A stretch of DNA of 28,950 bases from Chrysochromulina parva (Eukaryota > Haptophyta > Prymnesiales > Chrysochromulinaceae). The notes below the pieces were generated by a model that searched no databases, was not told the DNA's origin, and was given only the letters and a program-made list of their open reading frames with translations. The translations under genes were made by a program, and so were the position numbers. The stretch lies in contig PJAB01000356.1 of the NCBI GenBank assembly GCA_002887195.1, positions 1 to 28,950 of the forward strand. The letters run 5' to 3'. Positions within the stretch are counted from its first letter, which is position 1. The number at the start of each line of letters is the position of its first letter. Positions 10,635-18,901 of this stretch are shown in pieces.

Positions 10635-11062
10635 GCAGTATCCACGATTGGGCAGAGTGGCGTGCCGAAGGTACCGTCGGCCGTGACACTACACAGGCTC
10701 GGGCAAAAACGAGGTTGACTCCCGAAAGAAAGAGCCGTCGGCGCTCAAGCGTCGTTTGATCGGTGTTCCGTACTAGTAATCTCAAATGAACCACAAGGTT
10801 TTTGCCTGTTCGCCCGCACGCACGCTTGCTGGGGTTAGAAGTTGATGTTGCCGACCCTGTATTATGAATCTCGTCGTTTTAATGATTTACATACAGAGAT
10901 GAACAGGCGAACAGGCGAACAGGCGGCGAGAAGGGTATGATCGAATCACCTCAAGACTCGAATTGAATGACAAGCAACGTGCTCTGGTCGGGTGCGCTCT
11001 AGAAGATTTCCTGTGTGGAAGCATAAAGAACGCGTCCATGTCATCGAATCATCTCGGAATCG
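10635..11062. promoter_or_regulatory. Divergent promoter region between the SPX-Zn2Cys6 gene and the EF-hand adenylate kinase gene
   Basis: 428 bp separate the two start codons on opposite strands. It is more AT-rich than the flanking coding DNA and contains the GAACAGGC repeats listed separately. No clear TATA box was found. Both genes are likely driven from here, by position only. Confidence 0.5.
10901..10924 (+). repeat. GAACAGGC x3 tandem repeat with an inverted copy at 10804-10811
   Basis: Three perfect 8-bp units lie head to tail. The reverse complement GCCTGTTC occurs about 90 bp upstream, in the same divergent promoter. This arrangement suits a multi-site regulator-binding array, but could also be a small minisatellite. 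Confidence 0.8.
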
Positions 11063-12697
11063 ATGTGGAGTATCTCGCGATTGGGTCGTGCGGCAGTCTG
11101 CGGCTGCGGCGCTCGGATAGCCGCCAGCGCCGCCGCCGCCACGTCGGCGGCGCCACGCTCATTGTGCAGCAGCAGGAGCAGCAGCAGCAGCATCGGCGGC
11201 AGCAGAAGCGCTGCGAGGGCGGTGCTCTCCACGCTGGCGGGACAAGGCGCGGAGCTCGACCCCTGCGGCGAGCGGGCAACCGTTGATCAGAAAGCCCTCG
11301 ACCAGCAGCTGCGGGTCGCGCGTTTCAAACCCATCTTCGATGAGCTCGCGCAGGGCAAGCTCATCTCGCGTCGAGACCTCGAGGTGGGCATGAAGAAGGC
11401 GCATCCGACTGCGGTGATCACCGACGAGCAGCTCGACCGCATGTTCCGGCTGGGTGATGCGGACGACAGCGGCCGGATCGACCTCGAGGAGTTCATGGTG
11501 CTCTTCGACGACATTCCCGACGAAGACATCTCGCTCGCTTCGCTCGCGAGCTCGTGGCTCGGCTACTCGCACGCGGTGGCTGACCCGGAGCTCATCTTCC
11601 AGCTTACGTGGCGACGGCTGGTGCAGCAGCAGCAAGGCGAGGAGAACATACAAATGCCATGCGAGATCCTGTTTCTCGGCGGCGCGCCCGGTGCGGGCAA
11701 GGGCACCATGACGCCTTTCATCATGCGCGAGCGCGGCCTCGATGCACAGCCAATCGTCATGTCGTCGCTACTCAACTCTCCCGCCGCCAAGAAGATCATC
11801 GAGGCAGGCGGGCTCGTGAGTGACTTCGAGGTGTTCCAGATGCTGCTCGAGCAGCTCGCCAAGGGCGAGCAGGCCAATGGCTGCATGGTCGACGGCTTCC
11901 CACGCACGGTGGTACAGGTGGAGCTTCTGCGGCTGCTGCATACCAAGATGAAAGACCTGTCCGGCTCCCTCAGAGCCGGACGGATGCCGCGCCCGCGCTT
12001 CCGCATGTGCATCCTGTACGTGGACGAGCACGAGTCGGTGCAGCGGCAGCTCTCGCGCGGGCGTCAGGCGCTCGAGCACAACAAGCATGTCAAGGAGACG
12101 GGCGAGGGAGATTTATGCGAGGTGCGCGAGACTGACTTGTCGGTCAAAGCGGCCAAGACGCGCTACCGCCTGTTCGTCGATGGGACGATGGCAGCCAACG
12201 AGGCACTCAAGCGCAACTTCCCATTCAACCTGATCAATGCGAGCGGCACCATCGAGGAGGTCAAGGCTGTCGTGTTGCAGGAGCTCTCCTACCAATCGTC
12301 GCTCGAGTTGGCCGAGGACACGTACAATGCCATCCGGCACATCCCGACCGCTGCCGAGATCACGCGCCACGCACGCGTCAACCTCGTGGCGCGGCTCGAT
12401 AGCTACCAGCGCATCCACCCGGCAGCCTTCGCCGGGGTCGTGCGCGTCATCAACGATCTCTTCCTGCCCGCCATCCGACGCCATGCGCTCGTGGGCGAGG
12501 CGCGCGTCGCGATCCCCCGCCCGTGTACCATCTTCAGCCAGCCGCTCGCGATGGACATGGCGGTGGATGTCATGTTCGACCGCGGCTTCGCGCTGCGGGT
12601 CGAGGAGCTTGCGCAGGAGATCAGGTTCAAGATGACCTTTCGACCGCCGAACCTATCGAACGCGGCGAACGAAGCCAGGCGAACGCGAGCAATGTAA
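11063..12697 (+). CDS. EF-hand / adenylate kinase-like fusion protein, probably organelle-targeted
   Basis: 544 residues from ATG 11063. Residues 1-60 are Arg/Ser/Ala-rich with almost no acids (MWSISRLGRAAVCG...), typical of a mitochondrial or plastid transit peptide. Residues about 85-150 form an EF-hand pair: the first is degenerate, the second has a full Ca2+ loop, D132-A-D134-D-S136-G-R138-I-D140-L-E-E143. A nucleotide-kinase domain follows with the P-loop GAPGAGKGT (207-215), a helical NMP-binding region and the adenylate kinase signature DGFPRT (277-282), then an RQLSRGR segment resembling the LID arginines. The last 140 residues (about 405-544) match no domain I recognise. Adenylate kinases interconvert ATP, ADP and AMP. 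Calcium control of this enzyme is an inference from the fusion. The canonical GxLLR NMP-binding motif is replaced by SSLLNS, so substrate preference is uncertain. Confidence 0.85.
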   Translation: MWSISRLGRAAVCGCGARIAASAAAATSAAPRSLCSSRSSSSSIGGSRSAARAVLSTLAGQGAELDPCGERATVDQKALDQQLRVARFKPIFDELAQGKLISRRDLEVGMKKAHPTAVITDEQLDRMFRLGDADDSGRIDLEEFMVLFDDIPDEDISLASLASSWLGYSHAVADPELIFQLTWRRLVQQQQGEENIQMPCEILFLGGAPGAGKGTMTPFIMRERGLDAQPIVMSSLLNSPAAKKIIEAGGLVSDFEVFQMLLEQLAKGEQANGCMVDGFPRTVVQVELLRLLHTKMKDLSGSLRAGRMPRPRFRMCILYVDEHESVQRQLSRGRQALEHNKHVKETGEGDLCEVRETDLSVKAAKTRYRLFVDGTMAANEALKRNFPFNLINASGTIEEVKAVVLQELSYQSSLELAEDTYNAIRHIPTAAEITRHARVNLVARLDSYQRIHPAAFAGVVRVINDLFLPAIRRHALVGEARVAIPRPCTIFSQPLAMDMAVDVMFDRGFALRVEELAQEIRFKMTFRPPNLSNAANEARRTRAM

Positions 12698-12940
12698 TTG
12701 CGATGACCGTCGCCCCGCTTTTCGACTATTCGTGCGGAGGCTCCGGAACGAACGATGTGCGTGTTAAAGGTGGTAGCCAAGTTTTGTGTCAGGGCTCTTG
12801 ATTCTGAAAACTCAACCCTTAAACGCGCGCAATAATTGGGATCCGCCACGGCAGAACTCGAGCACGCGTGGCGTAACGCCCAGAGGGCAGGCTCGGCACA
12901 CTCGCGCACTCAGTGACCCGGTCACGCCAGTCATCTCAAT

Positions 12941-14593
12941 ATGAAGGCCACCTCCGTCATCCGCACGCATACCACTGTTGCCAAGGACATACCACTGCAT
13001 ACCACTGCGCCCACCACTCCGATGGCACGCCTCGGTAACCCGCCGAACAAGCAAGCGACCTACCTCGGTCGTGGCGTCAAGCCACTTCCCGCAGTGCCAC
13101 AGCAGGGCTCTGCCACGTCCAACAAGTCACGCCAGGTGTCACCCCACGGCTCACGCTCGTCGACGCCGCGCCGCAGCCTTCCGCAGTCCCCTACCCCGCC
13201 ACCGGCGGCCAAGACCTCCGATCCGCGCCAGCTGTTCCAGCAGTGCTTGCCGCTGCACACGCTGGCCAACAAGCTGAGCGGACCAACCACTGCGTCGCCG
13301 AGCCCTGCGGTCGCTCCCACGCGGTCGCTGCTCGGCGGCACGCCGCCGACGCCATCGGTCGAGCTCGTCAAGCGCCCCAACGGCACCACCGCCCACCTGC
13401 TCAAGCTGCCGCCGACGGTGCCGTACGTGCTGCACATGCACGACAAGGGCCACCACGTGCACGTTGTACCGTGCTTCACGCCGGCGGCGGCGCAGCAGAT
13501 CCGGCTGGATGCCGAGGCTGCAGCCAAGCGTCTAGGGGGCTGGGCGCCGCGCGCCGTCGGCTGCTGCACGAACGACGTCCTCGTCTCGCAGCTCGGTGCG
13601 ACGTCGCAGCAGCTCATCTTCGATGCCTTCCGTCGCGTCATCATGCCGTACGCGTGCCGCTTCTTCCCCAACGCCAATCTTACGCCCGAGTCCCTGCCCA
13701 AGAACCCCGAGTGCTTCTTCCTCATCAAGTACTCGGGCGACCGCTCGCGCAAGGAGTTTGGCGAGCACACCGACCACACCAAGCTCACGATCAACATCTC
13801 GCTCACCAACCCGGTGACAGACCACTCGGCGGGCGGCCTCTTCCTCCCTGTGCCCAAGGGCATCCTCGACGTCGAGGTAGCGACACCCAGGCCGGGCGCC
13901 GGCGTCAAGGATGGTGCCTCCGGCACGACTCTTGCCACATCGGTCATGAGCGCGCTCGGCAGCGCGACGCGCTCGGCCGCTGACGCTGTCGCGGGCGCTC
14001 TCAACGGGAACAGCAGCAGCAGCGGGAACACGACGGGCACGCTTCACGCCAGAGACTCGCGAGGGGTGATGCTGCGCCCGCGCGCGGGCACGTGCATGAT
14101 GCACCACGGCGACGTGCGGCACGCGGGCGACCGCATCGAGAGCGGCGAGCGCATCCAGCTCGTTGCCTTCTTCTACGGCAGTGAGAAGCGTGGCCAGGCG
14201 CTGCCTCTCGCGTCGCCCAAATCTTCACCGTTCGACGTCCCGCTCTCCATCTCCACACCTCCGACGTCGGACGAGATCATCGCCGCCTCGTGGCCCAAGG
14301 GCGCGCCTCGCGACCCGCAGGGCAAGCCACTCTCGTTGTCCTCGTCCTACTCCTCGAACTCCTCGGCCGCCTCGACCGCCTCGGCCTCTTCGGCCTCTTC
14401 GGCCGCCTCGGCCGCCTCGGCCGCAACGGCCGCAACGGCCGCAGCGGTCGCCTCATTCAACTCACACCAGTCGCAGCTGCTTCAGCTCTCGCAAGCAACG
14501 GGCCAGCGCGCCGTCGGCCTCATCGAGCGCGCAATGCTCGAGGCGCAGCGTGACATCACTCTCGCCGAGGTCGCCAAGCTAGCGCAGGCCTGA
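12941..14593 (+). CDS. 2-oxoglutarate/Fe(II)-dependent dioxygenase, prolyl 4-hydroxylase-like
   Basis: 550 residues from ATG 12941; an alternative ATG lies 27 codons in. Residues 1-155 are a Pro/Ser/Thr-rich, probably disordered N-terminus. The catalytic domain spans about 160-415. The iron-binding HxD is H276-T-D278 (in GEHTDHTKL), the distal histidine is H394 (in GDVRHAG), and the 2-oxoglutarate-anchoring basic residue is R404, exactly ten residues on, as in prolyl 4-hydroxylases. Between the conserved strands (about 306-377) sits an Ala/Ser/Gly-rich insertion. The C-terminal tail is low-complexity Ser/Ala followed by an amphipathic helix. The family hydroxylates proteins or small molecules using O2 and 2-oxoglutarate, releasing succinate and CO2. 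The substrate cannot be told, and no signal peptide is evident, so a cytosolic or nuclear target is more likely than a secreted one. Confidence 0.85.
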   Translation: MKATSVIRTHTTVAKDIPLHTTAPTTPMARLGNPPNKQATYLGRGVKPLPAVPQQGSATSNKSRQVSPHGSRSSTPRRSLPQSPTPPPAAKTSDPRQLFQQCLPLHTLANKLSGPTTASPSPAVAPTRSLLGGTPPTPSVELVKRPNGTTAHLLKLPPTVPYVLHMHDKGHHVHVVPCFTPAAAQQIRLDAEAAAKRLGGWAPRAVGCCTNDVLVSQLGATSQQLIFDAFRRVIMPYACRFFPNANLTPESLPKNPECFFLIKYSGDRSRKEFGEHTDHTKLTINISLTNPVTDHSAGGLFLPVPKGILDVEVATPRPGAGVKDGASGTTLATSVMSALGSATRSAADAVAGALNGNSSSSGNTTGTLHARDSRGVMLRPRAGTCMMHHGDVRHAGDRIESGERIQLVAFFYGSEKRGQALPLASPKSSPFDVPLSISTPPTSDEIIAASWPKGAPRDPQGKPLSLSSSYSSNSSAASTASASSASSAASAASAATAATAAAVASFNSHQSQLLQLSQATGQRAVGLIERAMLEAQRDITLAEVAKLAQA

Positions 14594-14761
14594 GGCGGCC
14601 GCGTTGGCCGCCGGCTGCGGCGTGCGGCCAGCTGGAAGCAAGCCGACCCTATGACGAACGAAGGTTCTATGTGAGCATGTACGCTTGGATATGGAGGTAC
14701 TTGCGTCGGGGTTCATGTGAGTTGCGAACATGTGGTGAGAGAGATGAGAGAGTGCGTGTAC

Positions 14762-14765
<4 letters not shown>

Positions 14766-14800
<35 letters not shown>
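14766..14800 (+). repeat. (GA)n microsatellite
   Basis: About 17 uninterrupted GA dinucleotides downstream of the dioxygenase gene, with a degenerate GA-rich flank on both sides. Confidence 0.95.
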
Positions 14801-14807
<7 letters not shown>

Positions 14808-15266
14808 TGCGCTTACATGTACGACGGGGGTTGTGCGCACTCGCTACGCGCTCGCGCTGCCCCCTGCGTCTTTACTCGGAACATGGTGGTCCATGCTGTG
14901 TGCAGTGACTTATGAGCCACAGACGCATGTGAGGTGTGCGTGTACGCGGTATACCGTGTGAGTCCGCGCGGCGAGTCGGGGGAGAGTCAGGGGAGAGCAC
15001 AAGAAAAGCATTGATGAACAGCTGGATCGGCGTGGGTCGTGGTGACTGGTGCTGCTCACTCGGGGTCGTGCCAAATGTCAAGAATGAGGGCTGATTGGGG
15101 CTAAAAATTGAAGGATAGCGGACGTTAAGCGGATCGGATCCATGAGACGCACCCGAGACACATCCCTGTCTACAGTAGGCCGATGATCCAACCCAGCTTG
15201 CTGGGCCAACTTGCTGGGGAGGGGAGACCCGCGGAGGATGGCATTCTATAAATATGGCGAGCTTGG

Positions 15267-15282
15267 CATGCCCATGGGCATG
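15267..15282. repeat. 16-bp perfect palindrome 13 bp after a TATAAATA box
   Basis: CATGCCCATGGGCATG reads identically on both strands. It sits just downstream of TATAAATA at about 15247-15254, in a region with no gene. It could be a dimeric protein-binding site or an element of an unannotated transcript; chance is possible. Confidence 0.7.
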
Positions 15283-15786
15283 AGCGCAAGCCTGCGGACT
15301 GACCCGACCCCCGCGCGGACCCGCCGAGCGCCGCGCCGTTTGTCCCCCCTAGTCATCCTCTCGTCACCGGTCTGTTGACAGCATGTAGCTGTAGCTACGA
15401 GCTACGGCCCGCTGTACTATAGCGACAGGGGTGGGGGATAGTTACCGTCGCGTATTGGCTTTTCTTTCTAAAGACTAAATACACGACCGACGGTCGCGGA
15501 CAAGCCCGGTCTGCGTCCGTCGCGTATCCAAGTGGGCTCGTGGCGGTATTTTATCACGATGCCTGTGAGACATCCCGCACATCTTGAGACCGAACCACGG
15601 GGGGCGAACACGCCGCGAACGTGCACCATCGGGCAGATCGCAAGGCAGGCGCCATGTCGGGCACCCATGGACCGATGCGCCTCGGCTGTGCCAGGGCTGT
15701 GCGCAAGTGCGCACGAAGTGGCCCATGTCTCGCTGTGCGCGGCAGAACCCGCCCCTAAAGCCTCGGAGACCCCTCGGGCGTGGAGC

Positions 15787-17556
15787 CTACGCTCCAGTGG
15801 GATCCACCTCCGTAGCCAGTTGCGGCGGCGTGAGCGCCGGCGCTATTGGCAGCGGCGCCTTGGGGTCCATACTAGCGAGGGTCTCGGCGTAGCGCCGAGT
15901 GCGCGCGTGCTCAGGGCCAAGAGCGTCACTTGAGGCGTGAACCGCTTCAGCGAGGAGCGCTAGCGCCTCTGCGCCTTGCCCCTCTCCCATCTGAGACAGC
16001 ACCATGCCCAGGTTGAAGATGGAGGCTAGCGTACGCTCATGCTTCACGCCCAGATGCTTCCTGTGCATCTCGAGCCCCGCGCGGAAGGCCTCGCTCGCGA
16101 GCCCGAGGGCGCCGTCGGAATACAACTCGACCCCAACGCTCTCGACTTGCTCCATCGTCGCGAGCGTGTCGGGATGTAGGTCCCCGAGCAGGGTGCGCGA
16201 CGCGCTGAGCAGCTGCAGCAGCAGCGCCGCCGCCTCCTTAGGCCGGCCACGCCGCCTCAGAAGCAACGCGAGCCCATGACGGCGCACGCAGGTCTCGGGA
16301 GCCTCCTCTCCCTTGGCCTCGCGGCTCGCGCGCACAGCCTCCTTGAGCATCTCTGTCGCCTCTTCCTCGCTCCCTCGCTCGCTGAGGAGCATCGCCAAAT
16401 CGTACTGCAGCTTGGACGCGTACCGGTGCGCCTCGGGCAGCCGGCGGAGTGCCATGCGCGCCTCCGATACGAGTGCATGCGAGAGCAGCTCAGTGACGAG
16501 GTTGTTGACGCGAAGAAAGCCGACGGTGGCGTCGAGGACCTCCTTGTGCTTCGTCCCCTCGTTGGGCAGCCAGCAGTGCCGCCCGCCCACGGTCGTATAG
16601 CCCACGCCGCTCCGGGTGCTGCTGCGGCTACTGGTCAAGGAGGTAGGCCGCTCACTCATCATCAGCGAGCCATCAGCGCTCATCAAGGTACCGTCCTCCC
16701 GCGGCACCATCAAGTCGTCCTTATCCTCGTACTTGGCCTCGCGTCGGCATGAGGATCGCCGCGAGTCCACTACGCGCGCCGACGGCCCGCGCAGCACGCC
16801 CGCAAACACGTCGAGAAGCGCACACAGCTGCAGATGCAACACTTCCTCGTCCGGGTCGCTCAGCATCACATCAAACGGTGCGCGCGCCATCGCGGTGTAC
16901 GCGAGGTCGGCGATCGTGTAGGCGCAGCGCAGGGGTGCCGATTGGCACACGAGGTCCTTCTTCTCGAGCAGCAGAAGCGTGTGCCCGATGGACGCGATCA
17001 CATCCTTAAGCCGCTCGAGGTCCTTTCCTATACGTGTCGTCGTCGCCCGGGTCGAGAGGTCGCGGATGAAGAAGCACGTGGTAGTCTTCGTGCATGGCGA
17101 GCTGTCAATCAGATTGTCGAGCGCCGCGAGCAGTGCCATCGGTGAGCTGCCCAAATGCGCGGCCACGTAGACGTGTGCCACTCCCACGTCTGGCGAGCCT
17201 TGCTTCTGGAGCCGTTCGCACATGGAGAGGCCATCCGTCTTGCTCGCCTCGCGCATCTGGTCGCGCACAGCGTACAAATCTGGCGCCGGGTCCTCAGGCT
17301 TGAAAAGCTTCATCAGCCCGTCAAAGGTAATGCCGAGCATCAGACGTGCCGGCACTCCCAATGCCTTTGCGCGCTCGACCGCCTTCTGCTCGTTTGCATT
17401 CAATTTTGCTTTGTTGGCGCCAAGGAGCTCCTTATACTCACCAGAGCCCTGCTTTGGGTTCCGCGCGCTAGGCGGTTTGTTACCACGACTACTGCCGCGG
17501 CCACCGCCACGGCCGCCGCTAGCACCGACAGCGCCGCCGTTCTTTTGTGGCGGCAT
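15787..17556 (-). CDS. TPR-repeat protein (kinesin-light-chain type) with divergent N-terminal alpha/beta domain
   Basis: 589 residues from ATG 17556. Residues 1-40 are Gly/Arg/Ser-rich. Residues about 120-235 (VGVAHVYVAAHLGSSPMALLAAL ... TTTCFFIRDLSTR ... VIASIGHTLLLLEKKD) follow the strand-helix order of a domain common in algal TPR proteins, normally written as SHAW...FWIDxFxVNQH...IGxTLLVLxPWxxPxxLxRAWCLxE. Here the SHAW, VNQH and RAWCLxE positions are not conserved, so any enzymatic role of that domain is doubtful. Residues about 340-560 hold four TPRs of kinesin-light-chain type with LGxxHxxTL signatures (LLGDLHPDTL, HLGVKHERTL, ALGPEHARTR). TPRs bind protein partners. It lies 129 bp downstream of the next gene on the same strand. 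Confidence 0.8.
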   Translation of the reverse strand: MPPQKNGGAVGASGGRGGGRGSSRGNKPPSARNPKQGSGEYKELLGANKAKLNANEQKAVERAKALGVPARLMLGITFDGLMKLFKPEDPAPDLYAVRDQMREASKTDGLSMCERLQKQGSPDVGVAHVYVAAHLGSSPMALLAALDNLIDSSPCTKTTTCFFIRDLSTRATTTRIGKDLERLKDVIASIGHTLLLLEKKDLVCQSAPLRCAYTIADLAYTAMARAPFDVMLSDPDEEVLHLQLCALLDVFAGVLRGPSARVVDSRRSSCRREAKYEDKDDLMVPREDGTLMSADGSLMMSERPTSLTSSRSSTRSGVGYTTVGGRHCWLPNEGTKHKEVLDATVGFLRVNNLVTELLSHALVSEARMALRRLPEAHRYASKLQYDLAMLLSERGSEEEATEMLKEAVRASREAKGEEAPETCVRRHGLALLLRRRGRPKEAAALLLQLLSASRTLLGDLHPDTLATMEQVESVGVELYSDGALGLASEAFRAGLEMHRKHLGVKHERTLASIFNLGMVLSQMGEGQGAEALALLAEAVHASSDALGPEHARTRRYAETLASMDPKAPLPIAPALTPPQLATEVDPTGA

Positions 17557-17685
17557 GAATTTCTTGGGATCAGCGCTGGCGCTCCCAAAATAAAAGCAAA
17601 AGTCCGGTGCCCGAGCGCCGTTCCCCTGTGAGCTGTGTGAATGTGAACGTGTTTATCTCCGAGCTTTTCGCGTCTTTTGACTCTG

Positions 17686-18639
17686 TCACGTCTCCTTCTT
17701 ACCACCGGCCCCGCCGCCATGTTGATCGCTCCTCCCGGAGCTTCGTTGCCTGCTGCTCGCGCTGCTCTGCTCAAGGAGGTTCTCGAACCATCCAGGAGCG
17801 ACGCCGCAAGCGACGCCGCCCGCCGCTCCTGCTTGGGCGACGGCTTGTGCGACGGCTGCCGCCTCGGCCTCGGCCAACCAACCCCATGCGGCCCAGAGCA
17901 TCTCATTGCCAACCAAACCGCACGTGTGGAACGTCGCCATCTCCTCCCAGACCCATGCCGCTGGCACCACGGCGCGCAACCACGCCGCGGGGCCTGCGCT
18001 GACGCCGCATATGATGGCCGCATTGCCCACCCAGAATGGCACGGCGGACGCGACTGCGATGCTCAGCGGGTGCGACCAGGGCAGCGCGTGCCGGCGCATG
18101 AGCGTCACGAGCGTCACGAAGAGCGCGAGCAAAGGCGGCGACAGGTTGGCTCCGCCGAAGAGCACGTAGTCGTCAAAGGAGCAGAGGTGCGGCAGCAGCG
18201 TGATGAGGCTGAAGGCAAGGCCGTGCCCAATGGCGATCACAACGAGGGCGCGCAGCCCACGTGCCGACAGCCTTCCAGACGCCTCATGGAGAGCGCGCAC
18301 GGATAGCCAGATGACTGTGACGAGCGCCGCCTGGAGTTGAGCGTTCGAGCGCCAAACGCTCTCGAAACCACTGGGTCGCGCACCTCCGGGCTGAAGCCAC
18401 AGGAGCACTCCCGAACCCGACCATACCACGTTGACGGCCGGCCACGCAAGCGCCACGGCACCAAGTGAACCTCCACGGAGGCCTTTGGCCTTGTGCCTTA
18501 CAACTGTGAAGAGTGCGTGCAAGGCTAGCAACGCGTCCGTGACGGCGGCCGCTCGGCAGTCTCGCGAGCACGTCTCGAATCCGAGGCCCATCACGTGCTT
18601 CGCGATCCAGGCGGTGTGATGACAGGAGCCAGTGGCCAT
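17686..18639 (-). CDS. Polytopic membrane protein, unknown function (about 7 helices)
   Basis: 317 residues from ATG 18639. Hydrophobic segments follow each other through the protein, among them TDALLALHALFTVV, SLGAVALAWPAVNVVW, LRALVVIAIGHGLAF, LSPPLLALFVTLVTL, PLSIAVASAVPFWVGNAAIICGV and LRAVVPAAWVWEEMATF. The N-terminus has paired Cys (C27-, C31-region) and His residues; GHGLAF and EEMATFHTCGLVGNEMLW are distinctive short motifs. The C-terminal 60 residues are Ala/Gly/Ser-rich and hydrophilic. The plus-strand frame over the same bases lacks such structure, so the minus strand is the coding one. I recognise no family. It is divergent from the coiled-coil gene, 262 bp from start to start. 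Confidence 0.7.
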   Translation of the reverse strand: MATGSCHHTAWIAKHVMGLGFETCSRDCRAAAVTDALLALHALFTVVRHKAKGLRGGSLGAVALAWPAVNVVWSGSGVLLWLQPGGARPSGFESVWRSNAQLQAALVTVIWLSVRALHEASGRLSARGLRALVVIAIGHGLAFSLITLLPHLCSFDDYVLFGGANLSPPLLALFVTLVTLMRRHALPWSHPLSIAVASAVPFWVGNAAIICGVSAGPAAWLRAVVPAAWVWEEMATFHTCGLVGNEMLWAAWGWLAEAEAAAVAQAVAQAGAAGGVACGVAPGWFENLLEQSSASSRQRSSGRSDQHGGGAGGKKET

Positions 18640-18901
18640 GCCTCGGAAGGTTTTGGGCGGGCTGCGACTGGCGGGCTGTGAAGAGCGCCGCCCTCACCCC
18701 GTCAACACCGAGAGAAGGAGGAGTTTCGTGTGGCTCTCCCTTGACTTTTCCTCACAGACACTGCAGACAGGCTCTGACGTGTGAACAGGAAGTCCTTCTG
18801 CAACGGTCGTCCACAGGTCACGCCGGAGGCGAGCCCCGACCAGCTGGCCCCGACATCCACCGAGTGAAAGGAGGAGTTTGGCTCCACACCGGCAACGGGT
18901 C
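18640..18901. promoter_or_regulatory. Divergent promoter between the membrane protein and the coiled-coil protein genes
   Basis: 262 bp separate the two start codons on opposite strands. No TATA box was recognised. Its role as a shared promoter is inferred from the head-to-head arrangement. Confidence 0.4.

Larger units (their letters stand above)
14594..15786. other. 1.2-kb intergenic region without a convincing gene
   Basis: It lies between the 3' ends of two convergent genes. It holds a GA microsatellite, a TATAAATA-like box (about 15247-15254), a 16-bp palindrome just downstream and a 32-codon reading frame (15280-15378) with no recognisable features. No tRNA, rRNA or snRNA was recognised by eye. 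Confidence 0.5.

Noticed and set aside
13060..14040. 326-residue minus-strand ORF opposite the dioxygenase
   Set aside because: The plus strand carries the complete HxD...H...R catalytic set, so the opposite frame is a shadow.
14594..15786. tRNA, snRNA or transposon remnants in the gene-poor stretch
   Set aside because: No cloverleaf with a GTTCRA loop, no snRNA-like conserved box and no terminal inverted repeats or transposase/RT motifs were found by eye.
17677..18306. 209-residue plus-strand ORF opposite the polytopic membrane protein
   Set aside because: Arg/His-rich translation without structure, whereas the minus strand gives regularly spaced hydrophobic segments.
18878..18901. Start of the coiled-coil protein at TTG 18878
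   Set aside because: A nuclear gene should start at ATG; the first in-frame ATG is 18902.
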